A DNA stretch of 64,000 nt from Bryum argenteum (GCA_037043015.1 CM073328.1:3273409-3337408), one strand, 5' to 3'; numbered from the stretch's first letter, positions 28,491 to 40,766 are shown. The notes: generated from the sequence alone by a model not told the origin. Made by a program: numbers and translations.

Positions 28491-31201
28491 TCCACCCTTG
28501 AAAGGGGGAAGTAGTATTGTCCCAATTTTCCTTGTCCAGTGGCTATTGGGTTATTAGCATTACGAACGTACACTTCATTCACTTCATTCACGCCAGCGCT
28601 TTAGAAAGGAACGGGAATTTACATCTATATATTTGAAACCGCTAGAAAGTCTCAGAATTGTCAAAAACCACCCTATTTTGATGCATGGTGAAAATTTTCA
28701 AGTATTTTCAGAAGTACTTTTAGTTATGTAACCAAAGGATTTAATGTGTAACCATATAATTCAGTATGCAACCAATCACAAGGCTATTTAAAGCAATGTG
28801 ATTTTTGTAAAGATAAATGGTTTTTAACGAAGCACCACAATTAGAAAGATTCTTAAGTTTTGAATGGTGAAGAATGATCTTAGTTATAGTGACCCTTGAC
28901 ATGCCATTATGTAAGTGTGACTACTATTCACCACACTTTTTGGAACCTTATTGATTATACCTTTCCTAGAAAGAAGGAATCTCTCTCCAAATTGTGGAGG
29001 TGCTCATTTTTAAACCCTTTACTAAGCTATCTTTAGACAAAAAACCCAATTTTTTAAAAAAGTGTCATAGGTGAAAATGATGAGAATTGCAATGGTGAAA
29101 ACTGACAAAAATTTTACATAGATAAAGAAGATTTGAAATCAACTCTTTTCACTCAAATCTATGCAAGATCTTCAATACTATTTCAACTTTTTGAAGGTTT
29201 CTACTCCTGAAATCAAACTTCAATTAGAATTCATTCCAAAAAATAAAGTCAAAATCCAACGGTGGATGAAGGAGATAGAGCTCCTCAGAAATTATCCATT
29301 TATTCACTTTCTTTTCAAGATAGAAACATCGTTGCAAAGCAAATACCAAAAATATCTAGATCAAATATCTTACAAATAATTTTTTTGTAGCCTTCATGTT
29401 CAGATCATGATTGTATAAAAATTTATCATGCAAACATCTTTCGGATTTCCCATAATTGCCACACAATGGTAAAACATGCCCCATGTTTGAAACTCAAACA
29501 AGAGCTACCTTCACTAAAATGCATGTCATTTATTCACTACTCAACTATATGGGTCTGCAATTTTTACCACATAAACCACACTTGGTTTAGGAAGCAACCC
29601 AATTGATTCTATCCAGAACGGACTCTAGATGAAGAAGTTATAGCTCTGCCCGGTTAAGGGTCAACATCGAAATCCTGCGTACTAGCAAAAACAAAGGCCC
29701 ACCTTCTCCTTCTATATGGTCGGTCCAAGAGGGTCAATAGGCTGGAGGTCGCCGGGGCCTTTGAAGGTCTTCAGAATGGAGGCCTGCTCGGCGAGCATGA
29801 ATCGGTCGGCCTGGGAGCCAATCTTCGCCAGATTCCTCCACCGCTCGAAGTCCTCTGGATTGCGCTTGTCGCCAAGCGCTTGCTCTGCAATCGATCGTAC
29901 GTTCATCTTGTCAGTATCTCACAAGATCGATCGAGCTTCGATCCGGCCAGTGCTCACAATCAAAGAAAGAACAAGGTAGAAGAGGCATACCAGGGTGGCT
30001 CCAGTGACCTTTGGAGAAGCCTATAAGGGTGCTGAGGCGCTGGTTCTTCAAGTCGTAAACCATGGAGCAGATGGTACCCGTCTCCTCGAGCCAGTTGCAT
30101 TGCCAAAGCTCCCCGGGCCGAATGCACTGGTACATGCACGTCTGGTAGTTGTTGCGGCCGGCCATGGGTCCGCCGTGGATGGCGTACACGATGCGATTCT
30201 CGCTGTAGAACCACATCTCGTAGCGCCATTTCTCGGGAGTGCCATCAGGTGCCGCGGCTTCGTAGTCGTAGATGAGGTGCAAGTCTCGCATGTCCCTGTC
30301 GAACGTGGGGTCCAAGGAAGCGTGGGACTCAGCCTTTTTTTTTTAGGCGAAAATAAGCCAGATGGCACTGAAACACGCTGAGCTGGCGAAGCACGTAATG
30401 GAATGATGAGATCTCGATTTTCTTTTATCGCCACGTCCCATCCGAGGGGCCAGTCACATCGCCTTTTGGCACCTCGCATCACCTCAGTGAGCCGTCCTTC
30501 GCCATTCATCTGAGTGTCATCTGGGTGGGGTGCGCATTCGTCGGAGAAGGAGTAGCCAGTTTGCGTTTGTTGAGCATGTCTGAGTCGCCATGTCGCTACG
30601 CTTGCGCGCCAATTTGAGTCTGTTTGGATGTTTTCATCGCCCGCATTGCATCCGGAATTGAGGCATTAAAGCCGGTCATGAGCGCCATATCTCCGTATTC
30701 ATGCGCGAGCCTCGCGCCTTCTTGAGGGGATTTCTCGCCATTAAGCTCATACCTAAATATTTTCATCGTGCATTTTGCTTTGCGGCTGTTCACTGTTTGG
30801 TTGAAGGTCGCAAGCGGTTGTTCATCGACTTCGTTATGTCTACTCTGTACTCTCTCTCTGGTTTTCACGGTTCACACAATGCACATGTTCACTGCTTACT
30901 TGCTCAGCCTTACCGAATACCGAGGCAATCCTGGGGTTTTTGGGGTGGGTGACTTGGTGTTGATCCAGCAGATTTTGTGAGATTGTCACGCATCGGCTGC
31001 GCAAGATCGATGACGGCAGTCACGGCACCTCGCATTGCACTTAAAGCTGAGGGGATTTTCAAAACCTTCCTCAATCCTCATCTGTTTCGAGCATCTTGTA
31101 TTCTTGTGTCTTTCTCAAGTTTTGTGACTTGTGAGTTTTACATTTCTTTGCTTTGTTGTTATATGATCGGTTTGTAATTGTTGTGGTTGTCGGCTTGCGA
31201 G

Positions 31202-34010
31202 ATGGTGGGTTCTGGAGACGAGGGTGGGCAGGCAGGAGATGCACCGAGGTTTGGAGGGAATGACAATCGCGAAGCAAAGAGGAGTGCTCGAATGGAGGGG
31301 AAAAAGCTTGCTGCTGCTCGTGCAAGCTTCAAAAAGAAGGTGGAGGGTGAAGAATCTGCGAAGAAGAAGGCTCGCGAGAAGCAGTCGCTGCTCCAGTACT
31401 TCAACAGTAGCCGTAACCCCTCTGCTGCGTGGCCCCTAGACGACCCTTTCTCAAGCAGCAACAGTGCCCGAAGCAGTGCCGGTTTAGGTGTATCTTTTGA
31501 TACTGGAACTCCTTCGAATTCATCTGGAGACACCATTGTCTTATCTTTGAAGTCCCCAGTAATCCCTTTGCCTTCCGAGTCTGAGAGTGCGGGAAGCATG
31601 GACGATGCAGATCTGGTGGAGATCCCGATTGGAGAGCTTGCCCTGTCATCTGAGGAGGAGGTTGAGTCGCCACCGATAAAAAAATGAAGAGCAACAAGAA
31701 GTTGAAGAGTGAGAAGCAGAAGCAATACGATAGACACCGCAAGTTTCAAACAGAGTGGTCCGCGAAGCTCCCTTGGGCTGAAGGGATTTTGACTGATGAT
31801 GGCGGGTTGCATCTCGTGAGGTGCAGAGTGTGCACTGCTGTTGGGAAGAAGCCTTGCGTGATGGCGCCCAAATCGGACACGCTCTTCAAGCATGATGGCC
31901 GCAGGGTTGCAGCAAAGGCGATCCCTCGGTATGGAGTGAAGGCCGGTGACTCCTACATTGCCCAGGATTGCAAGCACAGGGTGAACACGAAGCTCTATGC
32001 TGCCCGACCCAAATCCACCATTCTCCAGGCCGTCAACCACTCGACATCCATGGAGGCAGTTCGAAAGAGAGTTCAGATGGCTACTGTATTCAAGGTTTTG
32101 TCTTCTGGTCGCCCTATGTTAGAGTATGAAGCTCGATTTGCCTTGTACAAGTTTCTAAGGGTCCCTGATTGTCCAACACAGCACTGGTCTGATAGTTCAG
32201 GGTGGGAGTTTGCGGAGTACATGCATGCAGAGTTACAATTAGCTGTGAAGAAACTTGTGCATGAGGCTCGTTATATAGTCAGAATCGTGACGAGGTGACT
32301 ACTTGTTGATAATGGGTCTTGGTCATCCGTCCATGGCTATGTGGTGAAGGATTGGATCCGTGTTCGCTCCTACTTTCCTTGCAACAGCGAGTCGTTATCG
32401 CCGCTAGTTCTAACAACATAACTACTTTGAATATGGACTCGTTTATGTCTGTGGTGGCTTGGATCGTGAGTCTGCGGCTCGCAAACTTCTCGTGTGTTTC
32501 GGTGCGGATGGGGCGACCACTCTCTGTCACAATGGGGTCACAGTCCAGATCCAACAAAATTATGCACCCTTTGCCATGGGTATGCATTGTGTGGCCCACC
32601 GTTGTAACCTAGCTTTCAAGGCATTGTCTAAGCATGGTGTGTTCATTGCCATCGAAAAGGTCCTGCATGCAGCACATGCATATTTCTCTAAGAGCCCAAA
32701 ACGCCTTCTTGAGTTCAAGAAACTTGCAGAATTGACAGAAACAAAAGGGCTCAAAATGCTTAGGTCCGTTGAAACTCGTTGGGTCAGCCTCATTGAGCCT
32801 GTAAGGCGCCTCCTTGCTGAGTACCGGACGTTGATGTACAAGCTCTACCTCGAGGAAGAGCTCAAGGACATCACATTGGTAAGTCAATCTTCCTTGCCTT
32901 TGATCCGATCTTCCTTGCCTTTGCATTCTTTTAGCTTAGTTTCATTGCCTTGCTTGTTCAAAATGTTCTTTGATTGCTACTAATGTTGATTGGATGTGGT
33001 CATGTGCAGCCTTGCCTCACGCTGTTGTTGGACCCCTATACCGTTTTGGGCATGGCTGCCCTGCTGCCACTTCTAGATGCAATAGATCATCTTATCACAT
33101 TTGCTCAAAAACGAGATGTTTACATCTGCGATTTCGTTGCTGCTGTGAAAGTGTGCCAGGGGTAGCTGTACTCTCTCTACGAGGATCAGGCCACTCGATT
33201 CAGCACTGATGAGTTTTGGGTATACAAAAATCTCCTCGAATGCTCTCACGAACACGTCCACTGGAAGTGGATCACTGATCTTAACGATGGCACCTCGCAG
33301 TTGGCTTTTGTGTCTCTTTGAATGATCTTTCTTTGTCCACGAAGGAAGTAACGTGACCCGGGAGGTGTTCAATGGAATCGTGAGCAAGATCGGGCGCGAA
33401 AAGTGCCGTGGCGACCACCTTGATCAAGGAGCTTGACGACGCTTCCCACCCCAAAACGTGATGCGGGCCATGGGTATACTCTACCCCAATACTCGGCGCG
33501 CAAGGTGATTGTGAAGATAGTTTCTCGAAGCACATTCGTGTCTTTGATGGATTACTACGCCACAAAGAATCCTTGATCCGGGAGAACAAGATTCTAGTTC
33601 CGGCCGCCCTAGATCGAGAGCTGCTGTTAAGTCAGCAAGGGTTATTCAAATTGACCATGCTCTCTAACGCGCGTGCTGCAATGGAGCCACCATTTGATGT
33701 AAATCCGGTCACTCGCCTTTGGAAAGACATCGATCTTTGCAACTGTGTCTCACACACCACTTCAAAGAGTACATGAAGTCGGGCGAAAATGGGCATCGTC
33801 CACGTGCTGGGGTCAGTGGAGGACGAGCGGGTCTTCAGCTCACTTTCTTTCTTGAAGTCGAAAGTGCGCAATAGTTTAGATCAGCACTTGCAGTGTGTTG
33901 TGGCCATGTATTCCCAGAAGCTCTTCACTTTAGAGACCTTCCCATACGACTTAGCATTTCAGAAATGGCTAGTTGGTGGTGAGCGGTTTCGTTATGGGCT
34001 TCTCGCTTAG
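31202..34010 (+). pseudogene. Decayed hAT transposase
   Basis: Frames continue one another across shifts. 31202-31687 is a charged N-terminal region. 31684-32298 has CRVC zinc-finger-like sequence and begins after a shift in an A7 run. 32459-32880 has CFGADG (first catalytic Asp region), MHCVAHRCNL (CxxH) and ETRWVS. A GT-AG intron at about 32881-33009 is possible. A stop ends the frame near 33165. The C-terminal dimerisation segment GSVEDERVFSSLSFLKSK lies at 33789-34010 with the last catalytic Glu. The layout matches the hAT family with the large insertion domain. Several frameshifts and stops mean it cannot encode a full enzyme. Confidence 0.85.
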
Positions 34011-34538
34011 AGTCATGCGATTTGGATCGTAGGACCAGCTGCTTGTAGTTGCCTTGTTTAAGGTTCTCATCGAATCCTAGCATGATTCGTTTTGTTTCTA
34101 TCATTTCTGTTAGTTATTTGGACTTCGGTTCTTCGTAGAGCCTTCCAACTTTTAATGGAATTTCGTTTTTGCACTTTGACGATTGCAGGTGTTCAATGGT
34201 ATCGGTGGGTGTGCGACCTTTCTTTGGGTGTGCGACCATTCTTTGGGGTGTGATAATGTGAAGTGTGGAGCCTTTGCTTGAGCCCTGTCCTTGGACGATG
34301 AGCCTTTGTTTGTGCGTGAAACCTAGAGCTTCAAAGTGAAGCATGTTTGGCTGGAGTGTGCAGCCTTTGCTTGGGCGTGAAACCTTGAGCTTCAAAGTGA
34401 AGCAGTGGCATTAGTGTTGGAAATATGAATGGAGGAAACTTAGTTTTTCTTGTTTGAATGTGTACTTACTTAGGCATCGGAGCCCTTGTGTTTGTTTTGC
34501 AGGTTTGTGGCACATCATAGGGAAAGGCAACAGTAACA

Positions 34539-34613
34539 GTGGAGCTTCTCGAAGGGAAGTTCGGTGGAGCTTCTTGAAGGGAAGTTTGGTGGAGCTTCTT
34601 GAAGGGAAGTTCC
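34539..34613. repeat. 25-bp tandem repeat inside the hAT element
   Basis: GTGGAGCTTCTTGAAGGGAA-type unit repeated three times (34539, 34564, 34589) with single-base changes. It sits in the 3' subterminal part of the transposon and could be transposase-binding or simple slippage. Confidence 0.8.
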
Positions 34614-35412
34614 TGAACCTGTTAGTGAGAAGATGACTTTGTTAATCACGATTAATGAGTGTAGAGCCTTTGCTTGGGCGTTTTAGCAAAGACTTTCTAA
34701 ACCTTAGTTGCAGGTGGGGACCAATTGAGCCAGTTCGTGCTCACTTAGTTATATTTTATGGGCAGGACGAACAGGTGAGGGAGATGCGGCCTCGAATGCA
34801 CAGCGCTCAGCTCGAATGCAGGACCAGAAGCTCATGATTGTCGAAGGAGTGTTGCTGGATCAGTAGCAGGATTAGGATTCGTCGCCACTTAGCAGTCTTT
34901 GAATATGCAATGAAGCCAATAATGCAGCCCAGGATTTTTGTATGTGGCCACTTAGCATTTTTTTTCTGTGTTTAATCGCCATTCATTGCAACACTTTTTA
35001 CAATTTTGTCGCCACTATGATGAATTTTTCTTCAAAATTTCACTATAATGAGAACAGCAAATTCGCCTTACAGCACTCTAAACACATTGAATGTGGCCAT
35101 CCATGTGCACTAAAATCACCAGAAAAGGTGCCATTCTCACCTTGAAACCCCCGGAAAATAGCCAACTTAGAACTTTCTCAGAAACGAAAAAAAAAGGGCT
35201 GGTGGGACTGGAACTGTAAGTCCGACATGGTGAATGAAAGTCCCTTGTCAGGGGAACGTGAAGAAAAACCGTACTTGTACGTGGGATAAAATAGATCCCA
35301 AGTGGAGGAGACCGCAGGAGGAGAGAGCTCTGTAACAATGTAAGAATTGCTTGTGGCAAGGGTCAGTCAGGGGAGTGAATGTATATGATAATGTGGATTA
35401 CCAGACGTCCGT

Positions 35413-35418
35413 CTTATA
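35413..35418 (-). promoter_or_regulatory. TATA box of PAD copy A
   Basis: TATAAG read on the minus strand within GTGGTATAAGACGG, about 190 bp before the ATG at 35228. The same word at the same distance is present before copies B and C. The promoter is therefore intact even though the gene is broken. Confidence 0.65.
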
Positions 35419-36334
35419 CCACATTCGAAGCGAGGATCCCGGTCTGCTTAGAGGAGAAGAGGACTACGATAGGTGCCAGGATTGACAGTTTCAGTTAACC
35501 ACTCCAGACTCTCACCGTCACACTCAGTAAGTTCCTCAAAGTCATGATCGGGGAAAACCGATGGCTGGTTCATTATCAACCGTTGGAAATAAACTATTAT
35601 CAGCAGGTTGATTCATAAAAAGACCGGCTTAAAACCGATGGAAATTACAAGGAATTTTTTATTCTCATTCTCAGCATTGAAAGCCCTTTTCGGGAGGTAT
35701 AAATTGAAAAAGTTACATTCACCTCTGGGATTCTCATTTTTTTATTCTCATTCTCAGCAATTGCCGGATAGTTTCACCTAAAACTGGTTGGACAAGGGAA
35801 CTGTAGGACATTAGCCTTGACAGCGGGAACCTGCAGCGGGTGTCAAAGTCTTCAAATTTTTTGTCGGGAGTGTCGGCAGCTCGAGGGAGGTTGCGGTATT
35901 CATTCATGATCGGATCATACTAGATTCGATGATGTGGGGAGCGGGAAGGCCGAAAGTTTCATCGTGCTTACTTTCAGAAAGCCGTCTTCACTCTGTCATC
36001 ATTCAGGTTCAATTCTCATTCTCACGAAAAGGGCCTTTGACAGAAAGCCGTCGTCGGTATAAAATAACAATCTTCCTCTTTTTGAAACAGACAATTTAGT
36101 GACCATGTGATGAATTAATTCGTTGTTGAGCCAATGCAAGAAGCATCTTCAACAGTGCTTGCAGGCGTAATTACCACCGGAAAGGGATCTACAAGTGAAC
36201 AGACTTAATTACCCTTTCGAATATTAGTGAATTCCATAGCAGTGGTAATATTACACACCGTTTTGAAAGGAAGCCGTCGTCAACCTTTTAATAAGCAAGA
36301 CAGATTTCAATTATAGATTCGAACACGTGACTAA

Positions 36335-36733
36335 GGGCGAGTCTCCATGCTTGAACCGACCCGTCATATTTCAAGGTTCGTCATGTAGTAAACCTACATT
36401 TAAAATTAGGGAGGAGAAATGATGGGTTGTCCTCATGTGAGGACCGTGCCGTGATAATCCTCCATTTGATTTAGATAAATGACAGAAAACAACTATTGCA
36501 AGCTCCTCAATCAAAGGAATTCCAAAAAGCATCCTAAATTGAGGGAAGAATAATCCAAGATAAGAATGAGGGTCACCCATATTATTAAGAGGGCTTGCCA
36601 AGCCTTCTTGGTAGACCCGTCATCTAAAAAAATGAACCGCTTTTATTAATACGGGTCGGGTGTCTCCAAATTACATGCAAGCCACCCTCACCTTCAAATA
36701 AATACGGGTCGGTTCAAGCATGGGGAGAGGCTC
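36335..36733. mobile_element. PIF/Harbinger-type (Tourist-like) MITE, 399 bp
   Basis: Flanked by TAA on both sides (36332-36334 and 36734-36736). The ends are imperfect inverted repeats that share CCATGCTTGAACCGACCCG. The element is missing at the corresponding place in units B (near 39890) and C (near 44355), where GTAGCTTAGTCACGTG is continuous. The interior has no transposase. Superfamily assignment rests on the TAA duplication and the G(G/A)GC ends. Confidence 0.8.
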
Positions 36734-37693
36734 TAAGCTAACAGTGTGGAGCTCCGATCGAGATTTTGAAGTTTGGCGGTGAGATTGCATATTCGCACAT
36801 GCCACGAGTGGTACAGATTTGACCACGTTTTCGTAAAAAGTCAATTTCTGAAGTCCGGCTCCTACGATGTAGCGAACTGGCGGGCAGACCTCTGTGACCT
36901 TCAATTTCACGGGCATGTAGTACAGGTGATCGAGTGCGGCAAATATTCCCACGATGCCGTTCAACTTCACGAACCGTTTAAAGTACTCGTCGATTCTCAA
37001 GCAGCGGTAAACATCGCAAGTAACAACGCATCAAGCACAGATCAAAGCATTTCCTACATTCGTTTTGTGTAATGGCAGAGTTGACTTAATTTGCAACTCG
37101 GTTGAGCTGGTGGGACAGCACAGAGTCGACTTTGCAACTTGTACAAGGTGGAACTTGAAATCGCCCAACATGTACTGGAATGAAGTCATCCAGACAATGC
37201 CATTCATTTAGGATTGCTTAGGGGACTCAAAAGAATTGTCTAAGGTCCAGTATTCATCAGATGGTATGGGAAACAGTGTGCACGTGCAACGATCCGAGGC
37301 TAATGCAAAGTCAACCTATTTATGAATCTGGCCACGTAGCCTGCCGGATTTAAAAATTGCGGGGAGAAAAACTAAAGGTTCCATTGAAAATGAAAATAAA
37401 GAAATATCCTAATAAGGGAATTCGAGCCGCACGCTGCTTCTGTGCCATGACGTCGATTTACTGGACAACCTTTCTGCGGGTTTCAGACTTCGAGATCGAC
37501 AAGCTGGCTAAGAAGACTGCTGCAACTCCTGGCGCTCCTTGCATGGCATGGTGCGCAGATTCCTTTTCTCTCCAGTGCCCCTGGTGCTGCATGCATGCAG
37601 ACAGACCCAGAGCTTGTTGATAGAGTCGTGTAGGGCCTGGCCGTCCTCAGTCGCGAGCCTAGCCGCTCAGGTACTAGCTTGCGCAGGAAGAGG

Positions 37694-38288
37694 GGGTCTC
37701 TTTATTTCTCCCCTACGAGCGTGGCTCGGATGCCAGGCTCGGTGGGGATCAATTTTCTGGCCCTTCCCGTTTCCCCCATTTGGGGCCATTTTTTGAATTT
37801 TTTTTTGCAAAATTTGGGGCCTGGGGCCCCAAATTACCCTCTGAAGCCCCCTTTGTGATCAAATGGGGCCTAAACAAATTAAAAAATAGGGGCAGATTTT
37901 ACCCCACCCTCCCCACCCGAGCCTGGCATCCAAGCCACGCTCGTAGAGGATATTTATGGTAGAGCAGCCAAAAATGGCGCAGTGCCGAAAATGGAGCCCT
38001 AGTAATCTTCACTGTCACGTACATAATAGCTTCTCCTTACAATAGTACCATGTACACTCTGCAAAGATTGTAGGGCGTCACTTTAGGGCACCATTTTAGG
38101 AACACCTATATTTCCATCTTTAAAAATTCATTAGTCATTGTAGAAGAGTCGAAAAATGATGATTCCACTTGCTCTAGTTTTCTACTAATTTTCCCCATGC
38201 ACCAAAATTGCGTGCACTCGCAACATTCCAGTAGATTTTCTGTGCTGAAAATTGCGCCATTATAGGACACCTTACCATAGACACTCCC
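37694..38288. mobile_element. MULE-like non-autonomous element, 595 bp, with 9-bp target duplication
   Basis: AGGAAGAGG stands on both sides (37685-37693 and 38289-38297), and unit C has a single copy at 43437-43445. Ends begin GGG and finish CCC. Once the nested element is removed, the left end (GGGTCTCTTTATGGTA) and the inverted right end (GGGAGTGTCTATGGTA) are related. A 9-bp duplication is typical of Mutator-like elements. No coding capacity is seen. Confidence 0.8.
37706..37952. mobile_element. MITE nested in the MULE-like element, 247 bp
   Basis: Near-perfect inverted termini of about 38 bp start CTACGAGCGTGGCTCGGATG on the left and CTACGAGCGTGGCTTGGATG on the right (inverted). TTTAT lies on both sides (37701-37705 and 37953-37957). 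The interior has runs of GGGGCC and CCCCA. Its removal restores the inverted-repeat start of the host element. The superfamily is not assigned. Confidence 0.75.
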
Positions 38289-38394
38289 AGGAAGAGGTCG
38301 CAAACGCGGTTCTGGACGTCACGGCTCATCATTCTCCATCATGTACTTCATTGATCTATATAAAATTTTCAAAGTTCCTGCATGGTCCTTCGTG

Positions 38395-38460
38395 ATCTAA
38401 TATTTTCAAAGTACGAGTCCTGGTTCGATCCCCGGATACGCGCATGCGGCGGCTCCCCTA
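38395..38460 (+). other. tRNA-like B-box segment (unit A copy)
   Basis: GTCCTGGTTCGATCCCCGGA forms a T-arm-like hairpin with one mismatch and matches the pol III B-box consensus. The same segment is inverted in unit C near 43290-43310. No complete tRNA cloverleaf was found around it, so it is treated as a possible SINE or tRNA relic, not a tRNA gene. Confidence 0.4.
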
Positions 38461-38611
38461 AAGAAGACACTTGGCCTTTCAAGTATAGCCAGGCCCATGG
38501 GTCAATTAAGTATCATTGATACGAGCTTTCTAACTGCAACAAATCTTACACAGGAAATTAGAGCCGGAATTACCGAAGCTGCTGACAACAGACTAGCCCT
38601 CCACTTGTTCT

Positions 38612-39330
38612 TCATACCCATTTCAAGACCCGAAAGAGCCCTGCCTTACAGGCTGAGAACATACAAATGTTTTCTATGGCATGAGCTGTGCCATGGTTGG
38701 CATGCCTGGTATGCTCATCCCTGGCACCGGAAAGGTCATTCCAGGTATCGCGGCTTGATTCGTAGTTGCCATGCTTGCGGATGCTAATTGCAATTGCGGA
38801 TTTGCAGCTACCATCAGATGCATCAACGTCCATGGTAAGCCTGCCTTTGCAGTTGCAGCCAAAGGTACCGCTTGCGCTTTCCTCACTGCCCGGCCCTGAG
38901 AGCTTCAACTTCCTTTCCCATAGATTTTTTACGCTCGGAATGCACTGCAAGTGCTGAGAATTCACGGCTGATATTCTCTTGTCGTCTCAACTTCTCCAGA
39001 AGTAACTGACTCTTGATAAACTCCTCGGTCAAGTCTTAGGTTTGAAGTCTTTGAATCAACGGAGTCCAAGAATCGGGGAGGGCACTTAAAAGCAAGCACA
39101 AGAAAAAGCTTGGGTCTAAATCATTTCCTTCAAGTTGTCTCTACCACTCGAGAATTCTTGGAGAAAGGTGTCATACATGTGCCATCTGTATACTTCATAG
39201 TGATTAGCTATTTGTATAAAAAAACCAATCAAGCTAAACCTGTAGTTGAAACTTCTCGTTTAACGCATCCCACATTTGTCCAGAGTGGTAGATGCTTGTC
39301 AATATAGGAGGACTTATGCTCTTTACTAAT
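38612..39330 (-). pseudogene. Copia-type gag-like remnant (unit A copy)
   Basis: Homologous to the plus-strand remnant at 42547-42996 in unit C. Reading the minus strand in shifting frames gives LTEEFIKSQLLLEKLRRQEN, REFSALAVHSERKKSMGKE and AKAGLPWTLMHLMVAANPQL. The pattern resembles the end of Copia gag polypeptides (LT.EEL...LL..E.RR). Frameshifts are present. No LTRs or pol domains lie nearby. Confidence 0.5.
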
Positions 39331-40760
39331 AAAGCAGAGGTGGTACGTTCTCCCTCTTGTCCATTTTCTATGAGCTTCTATGTTGCTTGACCAGTGGTGG
39401 CGCTACCTCCTCACCATCAGTACATTTATAACAAACCGCCATGGTTTTTGCTACAAACTTCCATGTGGAATAATTCTTTTCGTCAAGAACCATAGAAAAT
39501 CGCTCAATTGCAACTGTGGCCATAGTCAATTAAATACATAACTGCACTCTCTGCAAAGCTCTCTTGATCCTACCAATCGACCTTTTTGGACCGATCATTT
39601 CACCGATGATTTTCATTTCTACTGGCGTTGAACAACAACAATTTATTATAACAACCAAAAGTGTATTCATCAACGGCATCGTGGGAATATTTGCCGCACT
39701 CACCTGTAATTCATGCCCCAGATATTGAAGCTCAGAGTTCTGCCCGCCAGTTCGCTACATCGTACGAGCCAGACTTCAGAAATTGACTTTTTTACGAAAC
39801 GTGGTCAAATCTGTACCACTCGTGGCATGTGCGAATATGCAATCTCACCGCCAAACTTCGAAATCTCGATCGGAGCTCCACACTGGTAGCTTAGTCACGT
39901 GTTAGAATCTACAAATGAAATTTGTCTAAAACTCTGGCTTGCTTATGAAAAGGCTGACGACGGCTTCCTTTCAAAACGGTGTGTGATATTACCACTGCAC
40001 TGGAATTCACTAATATTCAAAGGGTAACTAAGTCAGTTCGAATGTAGAATCCTTTCCGGTGGTAATTACGTCTGTAAGCACTGTTGAAGCTGCTTCTTGC
40101 ATGGGCTCAACAACGAATTAATTCATCAAATGGTCACTAAATTGTTTGTTTCAAAAAGAGTAAAGATTGTTATAATGATACCGACGACGGCTTTCTGTCA
40201 AAAGGTCCATATAGTGCGAGTGAGAATTAAACCTGAATGATCACAGAGTGAATACGGCTTTTTGAAAGTAAGCCTGTAGCACGATAAAACTCTCGGCCTT
40301 CCAGCTCCTCACATTACCGAATCTAGTATGATCCGATCATGAATGCCTGCCGCAACCTCCCTCGATCTGCCGACACTCCCGACAAAAAATCTGCAAGACT
40401 TTGACACCCGCTGCAAGTTCCCGCTGTCAAGGCTAATTTCCTATAGTTCCCTTGTCCAACCAATTCCCGGCAATTTGTCTTATTTTATACTGAGAATAGA
40501 AATCGTTTCATTGATTTTAGCTGGTGCGTTCAAGAATCGGCTATTTACATCGGCTGATATAAACTAGCCGTCGGTTTTTCCGATCATGGCTTTGAATGAG
40601 GAACTAACTGTGACGGTGAGAGTCCCGATGATGACTTTGATGAACTTACTGTGTGACGGTGAGATTCTGTAGAGTGGTTAACTGAAACTGTCAATCCTGG
40701 CACCTATCGTCGTCCTCTACTCCTCTGAGCACACCGCCGGGATCCTCGCTTTGAATGTGG

Positions 40761-40766
40761 TATAAG
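40761..40766 (+). promoter_or_regulatory. TATA box of PAD copy B
   Basis: TATAAG in GTGGTATAAGACGGACGTC, 186 bp before the ATG. About 75 bp further upstream all copies share GGTTAACTGAAACTGTCAA, a MYB-like/GAAAC-rich stretch that is unusually well kept. A possible leader-intron acceptor (TTGTTGCAG) precedes the ATG by about 100 bp. Confidence 0.6.

Larger units (their letters stand above)
30330..35201 (+). mobile_element. hAT-superfamily DNA transposon, 4872 bp, inserted in PAD copy A
   Basis: The 8-bp target duplication GTGGGACT is perfect on both sides (30322-30329 and 35202-35209). Ends are short inverted repeats, CAGCC followed by T10 on the left and the inverse CAGCCC followed by T9 on the right. 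Size of duplication and the CAG end are characteristic of hAT elements. Inside on the plus strand lies a decayed transposase (31202-34010). The 3' part holds GC-neutral repeats with GAGCCTTTGCTTG words (34260-34400) and a 25-bp tandem repeat (34539-34613). Intact PAD copies B and C give the exact empty site. Confidence 0.95.
29712..35228 (-). pseudogene. Phenolic acid decarboxylase copy A, disrupted by hAT insertion
   Basis: The start codon and first nine codons lie at 35228-35202. Exon 1 then resumes at 30329-29991 after the 4872 bp transposon, and exon 2 is 29884-29712 after a 106 bp GT-AG intron. The coding parts match copies B and C with very few substitutions (for example Glu for Asp in the first YDYD region) and no other stop or frameshift. 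The 3' part has no usable ATG before the insertion and meets a stop just inside the transposon, so the locus should not give a full PAD protein unless the element is spliced out or excises. The intron is the same as in copy C, so A and C are the closer pair. Confidence 0.92.
28900..39380 (-). repeat. Segmental duplication unit A (inverted) carrying PAD copy A
   Basis: Read on the minus strand, this block follows the same order as unit C (42340-46900): gag-like remnant, tRNA-like B-box segment, anonymous block, PAD promoter, PAD gene, downstream flank with the TGGTTTATGTGGTAAAAATTG segment. It is longer because of insertions at 30330-35201, 36335-36733 and 37694-38288. Downstream similarity to C continues past 29160 towards about 28.9 kb. 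The outer limits are approximate. Confidence 0.85.

Noticed and set aside
31159..32040. 293-codon minus-strand frame in the hAT element
   Set aside because: Opposite strand of the transposase pseudogene; composition-driven and without a recognisable domain.
38405..38430. tRNA gene at the GGTTCGATCCCCGG segment
   Set aside because: Only a T-arm-like hairpin is present; no acceptor, D or anticodon arm could be built upstream.
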